Shown here one piece after another: positions 12,801-19,582 of a stretch of DNA of 19,582 nucleotides. The translations under genes and the position numbers were made by a program. Source of the stretch: Bacteroidales bacterium UBA4621 (lineage in GTDB: Bacteria; Bacteroidota; Bacteroidia; Bacteroidales; Paludibacteraceae); contig DGIN01000054.1 in the NCBI GenBank assembly GCA_002387325.1, forward strand, positions 1 to 19,582, in the 5' to 3' direction. Position 1 is the first letter of the stretch. Every line of letters begins with the position of its first letter. The notes under the pieces were generated by a model that saw nothing but the letters and a program-made list of their open reading frames with translations, ran no database searches and had not been told where the DNA came from.

Positions 12801-15347
12801 ATGCAAAAGATTATCAGCACGATATGGATTCTGCTCTCTGCCACTATGGTATGGGCGGATTGCACCGTCACTGGCAGGGTGGCTGACAATGCAACACGCG
12901 AGGCGATAGACTTTGCCAATGTCAGTATCACAAAGTCCGGTGAAACGATCCCCGCAGGGGGCACTGTAACCGATGCCAATGGGCGTTTCCGCATAGAACG
13001 TATTGCCAATGGTGAATATACATTAGTGGTTAGTTTTATGGGCTACCGTGAGTACCGCAAGACGCTGACAATCAAAAGCAAAACGCTTGATCTCGGTACA
13101 CTCCTGCTTAATGAGGATACACAGGCATTGCAAGAAGTGGAGGTTGTCGGACAGGGGTCTACTATGCGTTTTGAATTGGATAAGAAAGTCTTTACAGTGG
13201 ATCAAAACGTTATGTCCGCTGGTGCTAACGTGTCGGAAGTATTGGAGAATATACCTTCTGTAGATGTTGACCAGGAGGGGAATATCTCGTTGCGCAACAG
13301 CGAAGACGTTGAGATTTGGATTAACGGCAAACCGGCAGGACTGAATAGTGACAATCGTGCTGACATCTTGCGACAAATGCCTGCTGAAAGTATCAAACAG
13401 ATAGAACTCATTACCAATCCGAGTGCCAAGTATTCGCCCGAAGGCACAGCAGGGATTATCAACTTGGTGATGAAAGAAGACCGGAAAGCAGGTTATTATG
13501 GCAGCCTTTCTGCTGGACTTGAATATGGTTTGGCAAAACCGTGGAATGTTCCGCCGGGAGGAAATATAGGTTTCAATCTCAATTTTTCAAAAGGTATTGT
13601 GGACGGCTATGTCAATGCGGGGTATCGTGTTCGCACATCAAATGGTGGAAGCAACATTGAGCGTCTGAATATCAATGGTATGGGTCAAAAAGACACCGCC
13701 TATATTCCTATAGAAAACAAGGTCTCGTACCTTACAAAAAATGGGCAGAACAACAACATCGGTGGTGGTATGTTTCTCCGTGCAGGCGTAAACATACGTG
13801 CCGGTGAACACTCATCGGTGGGCATATCGGGCTTCGGTATGGTGTCCGATCCCAAGGCTTTCCGCGAGCATAATCGCAACACGAGTACCTATCTGCTCAC
13901 CGACTATGCTGCCGGAGACACACTCCGTTTCTACGACCGCACACAAGATGGTACCGGCTGGCATCCGGGAGGGCAGGCACAACTGGATTATACCTACAAA
14001 CAAGAGAAACACCAAGTGATTGTTACAACTCAGTATAATCATTTTACTTGGAATCAGGAGACACTCTACACACAGCACGAAAACGCAGACACCACCCGCC
14101 AAGAGCAAGATAGTTACAACAGAGACCAAATTGCGGATCTCGCTGTTGATTATGAGTGGAAACCGACAACCTCTTCGCGTCTTGAGGCAGGGATGAAAAC
14201 CACTGTTACGTGGAACAGGTCGTATGCCCGCGCTTTCAATGACCATCAACGTACGCAGGAACTGTACAATTATTATACACGCTTCGAGGGGCGCACCGAA
14301 AACTATGCCCTTTATATTACATATGGTAACCGTTTCTGGGACAAACTTTCTTTGCAAGTAGGGCTCCGCGGGGAATACTATCGCCGTCATCTCGAATCCT
14401 GCTACAAGGACAAAAACGGCAATGAACAGAACGCCTACGAGCAGAAACCTGACAAACAGGACACTGCCTATTTCCAGTTGTTCCCTTCTGCCTACATCTC
14501 CTATAATTTCGGACACGGACACGAATTGCAACTCAACTACACACGTCGTGTCAACCGTCCGTGGGGCGGGCAACTCAACCCCCGTATGGATTTTAGCGAC
14601 TCCACCAATATCTCGTATGGCAACCCTGACTTGTTGCCCGCTTATTCGTCGTCGCTCGAACTCAACTATCTCAAAACGTGGGAACGGCATACCCTCTCTG
14701 CGGGAATTTTCTGGCGTTACAGGGATGGTATCGTGCAGAATGTCAAATATATGAGCGGCAACGTAATGAAAAATACGTTCATCAACATTGCCAAAAGGCA
14801 AGATCTGGGGGTGGAAATTGTCGCCAAAAACCGTCTTTTCAAAGACATTCTGCAACTCACCACCAATGCAAACCTCTACTGGAATACCATTACCGCAGGC
14901 GAATACCACGACTTTGTCAATGGGGAAGAAGTGGATGTTACCTTGCCGGCACAGAATATACTTGCATGGTCTGCACGTATCAATGCGCAGTTTATGTTCA
15001 CCAAGACTTTCTCAGGGCAACTGTCCGCTCGCTACCGAAGCCCGCGCGTAGTGGCACAAGGTACCACTACACATAGTTATTCCATTGATTTGGGACTACG
15101 CAAATCTTTCCTCGACCGAAAACTCATTCTGGCATTCAATGTCCGGGATATCCTCGACTCACGCGCACGGCGGAACACCACATGGGGGGAAGGATTCTGG
15201 CAAAATCAAGAGAACCGTTGGCATTCGCGTAACATCAGCCTTACCTTTACCTACAATTTTGGCAGCGGGATGGGACGGGACCAGCGAAACGGCGATATAC
15301 CCACCGATGATACGATGAACTATGAGCAAAGCGGGATGGAGGAATAG
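12801..15347 (+). CDS. Outer-membrane beta-barrel protein, TonB-receptor-like with carboxypeptidase-regulatory domain
   Basis: An 848-residue outer-membrane protein. A signal peptide (MQKIISTIWILLSATMVWA) precedes a CarboxypepD_reg-like domain (CTVTGRVADNATREAIDFA to LLNEDTQALQEV, about residues 20-110). A plug-like domain follows (VSEVLENIPSVDVD, WINGKPAG, YSPEGTAGIINLVM), then a long barrel rich in aromatic-ended strands, finishing with ISLTFTYNFGSG. This is the outer membrane beta-barrel family (PF14905-like) rather than a classical SusC: I see no SusC-specific motifs and no SusD downstream. A short tail follows the last strand. I chose ATG 12801, which gives a clean signal peptide; a TTG at 12780 is in frame. 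AAAGGAG at 12761-12767 points instead to an out-of-frame ATG at 12773. Ligand is unknown. Confidence 0.88.
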   Translation: MQKIISTIWILLSATMVWADCTVTGRVADNATREAIDFANVSITKSGETIPAGGTVTDANGRFRIERIANGEYTLVVSFMGYREYRKTLTIKSKTLDLGTLLLNEDTQALQEVEVVGQGSTMRFELDKKVFTVDQNVMSAGANVSEVLENIPSVDVDQEGNISLRNSEDVEIWINGKPAGLNSDNRADILRQMPAESIKQIELITNPSAKYSPEGTAGIINLVMKEDRKAGYYGSLSAGLEYGLAKPWNVPPGGNIGFNLNFSKGIVDGYVNAGYRVRTSNGGSNIERLNINGMGQKDTAYIPIENKVSYLTKNGQNNNIGGGMFLRAGVNIRAGEHSSVGISGFGMVSDPKAFREHNRNTSTYLLTDYAAGDTLRFYDRTQDGTGWHPGGQAQLDYTYKQEKHQVIVTTQYNHFTWNQETLYTQHENADTTRQEQDSYNRDQIADLAVDYEWKPTTSSRLEAGMKTTVTWNRSYARAFNDHQRTQELYNYYTRFEGRTENYALYITYGNRFWDKLSLQVGLRGEYYRRHLESCYKDKNGNEQNAYEQKPDKQDTAYFQLFPSAYISYNFGHGHELQLNYTRRVNRPWGGQLNPRMDFSDSTNISYGNPDLLPAYSSSLELNYLKTWERHTLSAGIFWRYRDGIVQNVKYMSGNVMKNTFINIAKRQDLGVEIVAKNRLFKDILQLTTNANLYWNTITAGEYHDFVNGEEVDVTLPAQNILAWSARINAQFMFTKTFSGQLSARYRSPRVVAQGTTTHSYSIDLGLRKSFLDRKLILAFNVRDILDSRARRNTTWGEGFWQNQENRWHSRNISLTFTYNFGSGMGRDQRNGDIPTDDTMNYEQSGMEE

Positions 15348-15398
15348 AATTCTGACCGCCGGAATCTGTTAGATGTTGGATTCTAAACTGGTACAAAT

Positions 15399-16103
15399 AT
15401 GAAACAAACCTTGTATATAATACTGTTTGGGGTAGTCCTTTCTACCCCGCTCCGTGCGCAGAACCGTCCGTACGTGGATGACCGTCTTGTGCATTTCGGT
15501 TTCTCATTAGGTATCAATTTTATGAGTTTTGGTGTTACCGACTCGCAACTTGACCTTGAGGGCGAGATTTACCATGCTCGCGTCAGTAGTATGATGCCTG
15601 GCTTCTTGGTGGGCTTCATTACCGACCTGAGGCTCTCGCGCCATCTCAGCCTGCGTTTTACACCCGGTATGCAATTCTCCTCACGTACTATCTCCTACAC
15701 CAATGAATCGGGCAACACTTTCCCGATCAACAAAAGTCAAAAGACCGAAGTTCTGGCAATCCCAATCACTCTCCCCATCTATCTCAAGTGGGCGGCTGAG
15801 CGGGAGGGAAACTATCGCCCCTATCTCATCGGTGGCGGTGGGGCTGCATACAATGTCAGTCGCGACCGTGAAAAACCCGTTCTGCTCAAAGGATGGGACT
15901 ATTTCGTGGAAGTCGGATTCGGCTGCGACCTATATTTCCAATGGTTCAAGTGGTGTCCCGAAATCACCTACCGTATCGGCTTTGCCAACCAACTCGCTCC
16001 AGTGGACGGACGCAACGAACTGCCAAAAGAGGACGAGTTCTACACACGTGCCATCGACAAACTGCTCAACCGCGCCATTGTTCTAACATTCAATTTTGAA
16101 TAA
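15399..16103 (+). CDS. porT: PorT-like outer-membrane protein of the type IX secretion system
   Basis: A 234-residue protein with a signal peptide (MKQTLYIILFGVVLSTPLRA, then QNRP). It is a small predicted beta-barrel of the OMP_b-brl_2 class. VDDRLVHFGFSLGINFMSF at the start, MPGFLVGFITDLRLSRHLSLRF and RAIVLTFNFE at the end resemble PorT, an outer-membrane protein required for gingipain secretion in Porphyromonas gingivalis. It is normally a single gene away from other secretion genes, as here. It follows the large barrel gene by 51 bases. I see no secreted cargo with a type IX C-terminal domain in the window. The alternative is a generic porin-family protein, so the symbol is a probable rather than certain assignment. 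Confidence 0.72.
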   Translation: MKQTLYIILFGVVLSTPLRAQNRPYVDDRLVHFGFSLGINFMSFGVTDSQLDLEGEIYHARVSSMMPGFLVGFITDLRLSRHLSLRFTPGMQFSSRTISYTNESGNTFPINKSQKTEVLAIPITLPIYLKWAAEREGNYRPYLIGGGGAAYNVSRDREKPVLLKGWDYFVEVGFGCDLYFQWFKWCPEITYRIGFANQLAPVDGRNELPKEDEFYTRAIDKLLNRAIVLTFNFE

Positions 16104-16157
16104 AAATACATTAACAAAACAAAGCCTGTTTCTCCATAAAAACACCATAGAAAAGTA

Positions 16158-16190
16158 AGGAAGATGTGAGGAGGATGTCAGGAGGATAGG
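16158..16190 (+). repeat. Three 11-bp tandem repeats upstream of the lipoprotein gene
   Basis: AGGAAGATGTG, AGGAGGATGTC and AGGAGGATAGG lie head to tail. The last, running into CTT, can pair with AAGCCT near 16121, which would make a long imperfect stem. They sit in the 128-base gap after porT, where I see no clear promoter. Confidence 0.75.
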
Positions 16191-16231
16191 CTTAGGTTGT
16201 TAGGACATAAACATATAATCTGTTTTAACCG

Positions 16232-17689
16232 ATGAAACGCATATTTTATATTTTCGCTACACTCTGCTTGTTGGTTGGTTGCCGCGAGTCAATCATATCT
16301 GACGACCCTGCATTACGGCTTTCTTTCTCCAAAGACACCCTGCAGTTTGATACTGTATTCTCCACTATCGGCAGTTCCACATTACGGCTGATGGTACATA
16401 ACGACAACCGCAATGCGTTGTCTATCAGTAAAATTTGGATGCAAAGCGGGCGGTATTTCCGTGCCAATGTAGATGGTGAACCCGACCTGTCCCGTCTTGC
16501 TGGCTGCCAACTCAACGGTGGCGACAGTCTCTATGTGTTCGTGCGTGTATTTGTTGATCCGCAAAACCAAAACTCACCTGTCCTGTTGCGCGACTCGCTA
16601 TGTTTTGCCGTCAACGGCAAAGTACAGCACGTGTTTCTTGAAGCCTACGGGCAGGACGTGCGTATTATCCGTACTGATAAACGGCGCACCGAGTTTGCAC
16701 GCGATGCCGTCTTTAATGCAGAAAAACCCTATCTCCTGTATGACACGGTCTTGGTCGGTGGCAAACTGACCCTGCCTGCCGGCACGGAAATCTATCTCCA
16801 CGAGGGAGCATCCCTTTGGGCGTTTGGCGATGTGGAAGCACAAGGCACCTTGGAACAACCTGTCCGTATCAGAGGAGACCGCCGCGACCGGCTGTGGGAT
16901 AGTGTGCCATATACCTATGTGGCGGGACAATGGGATGGCTTCTATCTCATCAACTATGCCGATGCGCCTGTTGCCACATACCATCTCGATTATGTGAATA
17001 TCGAAAGCGGGAACATCGGTCTGTATGTGCAGAGCGAGCGAAAAAAAGACCTCCCCACCCTCACAATGACCAACTGCCGCATACACAATCATACTCTTTA
17101 CGGATTGGTTTTGCAGCACATCAATGCCACTGTTGCCAACACCGAAATCAGTAATTGTGCCTCCTACTGCGTCTATCTTTCGGGCGGAGAACAGCAGTTT
17201 GTCCACAACACCGTTGCATCCTATTTCTATAATGGGGACTTCAAACTGCAGAACACCGCACGCAAAGACTTGGCTGCGGTCTATATTGACAATCTCAACA
17301 AGGAATGTCCGACAACCGCCTCATTCCTTAACTCTGTCATCACAGGGGTTCGCCGCAACCAATTAGTGGTTGCTACCCCTCTACCACGCTACTATACAGG
17401 CACTTTCGTTGGAAACTACCTGAAAACCGACACGCTCACGCTGCCTGATGCAACCCGCAATATATATTGGCAGAAGGACGACAGCGCACAGGTCTTCCGC
17501 AATGATTTCTATTCACACAACGATTATCGCTACTTCGATTTTCAACTTGATTCGCTTTCTCCTGCCATCGGTATAGCCGATTCCCTCACTGCGCTTCTCT
17601 ACCCTGCCGACCGACTCGGTATCCCGCGTGTCGGCACAACAGACCTGCTCCGCCCGGACGCAGGTTGCTACCAGCATACAGCCTACTGA
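16232..17689 (+). CDS. Putative lipoprotein with right-handed beta-helix region
   Basis: A 485-residue exported lipoprotein. The signal peptide ends in the lipobox LVGC with Cys17. Residues about 20-150 are beta-rich (LRLSFSKDTLQFDTVFSTIG onward, an Ig-like or choice-of-anchor type domain). Residues about 170-400 contain short repeating strands and turns (ALSIS-like, DYVNIESGNIGLYVQ, NCRIHNHTLYGLVLQ, NTEISNCASYCVYLS) typical of right-handed parallel beta-helices. These are usually carbohydrate-binding or cleaving folds, but I see no recognisable lyase active site. The C-terminal stretch DRLGIPRVGTTDLLRPDAGCYQH is common in Bacteroidota beta-helix lipoproteins. The residues after Cys17 are only weakly acidic, so surface export is uncertain. 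recQ starts one base after its stop. Confidence 0.82.
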   Translation: MKRIFYIFATLCLLVGCRESIISDDPALRLSFSKDTLQFDTVFSTIGSSTLRLMVHNDNRNALSISKIWMQSGRYFRANVDGEPDLSRLAGCQLNGGDSLYVFVRVFVDPQNQNSPVLLRDSLCFAVNGKVQHVFLEAYGQDVRIIRTDKRRTEFARDAVFNAEKPYLLYDTVLVGGKLTLPAGTEIYLHEGASLWAFGDVEAQGTLEQPVRIRGDRRDRLWDSVPYTYVAGQWDGFYLINYADAPVATYHLDYVNIESGNIGLYVQSERKKDLPTLTMTNCRIHNHTLYGLVLQHINATVANTEISNCASYCVYLSGGEQQFVHNTVASYFYNGDFKLQNTARKDLAAVYIDNLNKECPTTASFLNSVITGVRRNQLVVATPLPRYYTGTFVGNYLKTDTLTLPDATRNIYWQKDDSAQVFRNDFYSHNDYRYFDFQLDSLSPAIGIADSLTALLYPADRLGIPRVGTTDLLRPDAGCYQHTAY

Positions 17690-17690
17690 A

Positions 17691-19487
17691 ATGACCCCTC
17701 GCGACGTTCTGCAACGATATTGGCACTATGATGATTTCCGCCCTCTGCAAGCGGAAATCATCAACTCCGTGCTGGCAGGGCGTGACACGCTGGCACTAAT
17801 GCCTACCGGTGGAGGTAAAAGCCTCTGCTTTCAAGTGCCTACTATGGTAATGGCTATGCACAATGCGCAAGGCACTACGTACAATACAGATGAAGAGGGA
17901 CAAGGGCTGTGCTTGGTGGTAACACCACTTATCGCACTGATGAAAGACCAGGTGGAGAACCTTTACCAACGCGGTATCCGTGCAGCGGCTATCTATACCG
18001 GTATGACATACGAACAACAGAAAATAGCCCTCGACAACTGTCTCTTCGGTCCCTACCATTTTCTCTACGTATCACCAGAACGCTTGGAGAGCGAGGAGTT
18101 TCGCAAACGCCTGCAAGACCTGCCTGTCTGCCTGATTGCCATTGATGAAGCCCATTGTATCAGCCAATGGGGCTATGATTTTCGTCCATCCTACCTGCGT
18201 ATTGCGGATATACGCACATTGTTTCCGCAAGTCCCCGTTTTAGCCCTTACAGCCACCGCTACACCCGATGTGGTGGAGGATATTCAGGAACGCTTGGGGT
18301 TTTTGGAAAAGAATGTCTTCAAAAAGAGTTTCCATCGCGACAACCTGCAATATGTAGTGCGTTACACCGAAAAGAAAGACGAACAAATCCTCCATATTCT
18401 CAACAGAGTCCCCGGTTCCGCCATTATTTATGTACGCAATCGCAAACGGGCGCAGGAGTTAGCCGTATGGTTACAGGAGCAAGGTCTTTCTGCCGATTTC
18501 TACCATGCGGGACTGACCACGCAAGAGCGCAGTGTCAAACAAAAAGCATGGAAAGAGTACGCTGAGGACAAAGGACAAAGGACAAAGAACAATGAACAAA
18601 ATGGTATTCGGGTGATGGTTTGTACGAATGCGTTTGGTATGGGCATTGACAAACCTGATGTACGGCTTGTTATCCACCACGACTTGCCCGATACCCTCGA
18701 AGCATACTATCAGGAAGCGGGGCGTGCAGGACGCGATGGAAAGACTGCATTTGCCGTACTGCTCTATAATCCAACCGACAAAACCAAAGCCCGCAAGCGT
18801 ATCGGGGACAATTTTCCTCCGAAAGACTTTATCGAAACGGTCTATCACAAGACATGCGATTTTCTGCAAATCGCCCTTGGCTGCGGAGAGGGAAGAACGT
18901 ATGCACTACATATTGACCAACTCTGCCAAGTGATGCACCTGCCGGTTCTGCAAACTTATTCTGCCCTGCACTTGCTATCACAAGCGGGGTATATTGACTT
19001 TGAAGAAGCCCGTGAGATTTCTACACGAATCCTGATACGCCATTCGCCTGCCGAATTGGCGCATTACTCACTCAACCACGATCAAGTCCGGCTGTTGGAT
19101 TTTCTAATGCGCAAATATACAGGTATCTTCACCGACTTTCAATACATAGACGAAGAGACTCTTTCCGTCTCCTATGGAGGTAAAAAAGCCTTCCACGACC
19201 TATTGGTCAGCCTTGCCCAACGCGGAATTATCACTTACTTGCCCCGCACTGTAGCATGCGGTTTCACGCCTATACGGGAGCGGCAGGCAGAAATTTATCT
19301 CTCGCCCAAAGTGTATGAAGAGCGGCAAAACCGCTACTCCACCCGCTTGAAAGCAATGGTGGAGTATGCCGAACAAACGCAATTCTGTCGTGAGCAACTG
19401 CTATTGGGTTACTTTGGCGAACTTGATGCCCCCGCCTGCGGACATTGCGATGTCTGCCGTACAATGAGCAAAAATAATCAATCATAA
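17691..19487 (+). CDS. recQ: RecQ-family ATP-dependent DNA helicase
   Basis: A 598-residue 3'-5' helicase. In order: FRPLQAEII, Walker A MPTGGGKS (37-44), the DEAH box in IAIDEAHCISQWGYDFRP (Asp152), LTATAT, motif V TNAFGMGIDKPDVR, motif VI YQEAGRAGRDG (about 340-350), a RecQ C-terminal winged-helix region, and a C-terminal CREQLL...CGHCDVC zinc site (about 566-590). No HRDC domain is present, as in many Bacteroidota RecQ proteins. I chose the ATG at 17691, one base after the lipoprotein stop; frames upstream lie inside that gene. Two extra segments, residues about 55-68 and 292-304, are encoded by 7-bp repeat DNA and fall before VVTPLIALMKDQ and before motif V. The enzyme acts in recombination and fork repair. 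Translation is probably coupled to the lipoprotein gene. Confidence 0.95.
   Translation: MTPRDVLQRYWHYDDFRPLQAEIINSVLAGRDTLALMPTGGGKSLCFQVPTMVMAMHNAQGTTYNTDEEGQGLCLVVTPLIALMKDQVENLYQRGIRAAAIYTGMTYEQQKIALDNCLFGPYHFLYVSPERLESEEFRKRLQDLPVCLIAIDEAHCISQWGYDFRPSYLRIADIRTLFPQVPVLALTATATPDVVEDIQERLGFLEKNVFKKSFHRDNLQYVVRYTEKKDEQILHILNRVPGSAIIYVRNRKRAQELAVWLQEQGLSADFYHAGLTTQERSVKQKAWKEYAEDKGQRTKNNEQNGIRVMVCTNAFGMGIDKPDVRLVIHHDLPDTLEAYYQEAGRAGRDGKTAFAVLLYNPTDKTKARKRIGDNFPPKDFIETVYHKTCDFLQIALGCGEGRTYALHIDQLCQVMHLPVLQTYSALHLLSQAGYIDFEEAREISTRILIRHSPAELAHYSLNHDQVRLLDFLMRKYTGIFTDFQYIDEETLSVSYGGKKAFHDLLVSLAQRGIITYLPRTVACGFTPIRERQAEIYLSPKVYEERQNRYSTRLKAMVEYAEQTQFCREQLLLGYFGELDAPACGHCDVCRTMSKNNQS
17853..17894 (+). 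repeat. Degenerate heptamer-period stretch inside recQ (42 bp)
   Basis: Six imperfect 7-base units such as GCTATGC, ACAATGC, GCAAGGC and ACAATAC encode an insert of about 14 residues after the Walker A region. TGCACAATG is shared with the array in aroQ. The periodicity is less clear than in the second recQ array. Confidence 0.45.
18566..18600 (+). repeat. Heptamer tandem repeats GGACAAA inside recQ
   Basis: Three exact GGACAAA units (18566-18586) are followed by GAACAAT and GAACAAA. They are translated in frame as a hydrophilic stretch (about residues 292-304, EDKGQRTKNNEQN) just before helicase motif V, where other RecQ proteins have only a few residues. Confidence 0.92.
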
Positions 19488-19582
19488 AGCAGACCCCATC
19501 ACACGATCATCAAAAGTACACGATCAATAAAAAATTATTGCTGTCCGGTAAACGTAGTCCGAAGCAAAAAAGTCTCCCCAAG
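19488..19582. other. Non-coding tail after recQ
   Basis: No gene is seen. ACACGATCA occurs twice (19501-19509 and 19518-19526), followed by the AT-rich inverted repeat CAATAA/TTATTG (19525-19540). It is too short to tell whether it is a terminator or an upstream control region for the next gene. Confidence 0.4.

Noticed and set aside
13812..14909. Open frame of 365 codons on the - strand across the barrel gene
   Set aside because: It lies wholly inside a well-supported gene, has no recognisable domain, and is expected from codon composition.
1..19582. CRISPR array, tRNA, rRNA, transposase or integrase
   Set aside because: No spaced exact repeats of CRISPR type, no cloverleaf or rRNA segments and no transposase or integrase motifs were found in reading either strand.

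Overview
The window looks like a chromosomal segment of a Bacteroidales (Bacteroidota) bacterium. The evidence is several promoters of the Bacteroidota type (TTG, about 20 bp, TAnnTTTG), a Rho factor with the long disordered insert typical of the phylum, a PorT-like protein of the type IX secretion system, a carboxypeptidase-regulatory-like outer-membrane barrel protein, and the near absence of Shine-Dalgarno sequences. Every gene I could support is on the + strand. I see no tRNA, rRNA, CRISPR array or transposase.

Region 1 (1-2503), accessory: a promoter drives a two-gene overlapping module, a DUF3990-type putative ADP-ribosyltransferase followed by an uncharacterised partner. Next comes an AlbA_2 (Schlafen-type)/HATPase regulator whose C-terminal winged-helix domain is cut off by a frameshift exactly at an 8-C tract.

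Region 2 (2559-9828), surface-glycan synthesis: GT2 glycosyltransferase, IspD/TarI-like cytidylyltransferase, extended SDR, LicD-family phosphotransferase, hexapeptide acetyltransferase, ExoA-like GT2 with membrane segments, then (behind its own promoter and three phased direct repeats) a DegT/DnrJ aminotransferase, a PglC-like phosphoglycosyl transferase, and a 27-codon relic of a second aminotransferase. Cytidylyltransferase plus LicD suggests that a CDP-activated alcohol or alditol phosphate is attached to a glycan. No flippase or polymerase is visible. Two genes here carry G/C homopolymers of 8-9 bases, and the upstream regulator carries a third, which suggests phase variation.

Region 3 (10026-19487), mostly core genes: rho, aroQ, an outer-membrane barrel protein, porT, a beta-helix lipoprotein, and recQ starting one base after the lipoprotein stop. 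The striking feature is short repeat DNA lying in coding sequence: arrays with a 7-bp period inside recQ (twice) and aroQ, another just before aroQ, and a GC-rich palindromic element inside the disordered part of rho. The coding arrays span about 35-42 bp and keep the frame (42 bp is six heptamers and fourteen codons).

Limits: family calls come from reading motifs by eye, no searches were run, and the homopolymer lengths need confirmation in reads.
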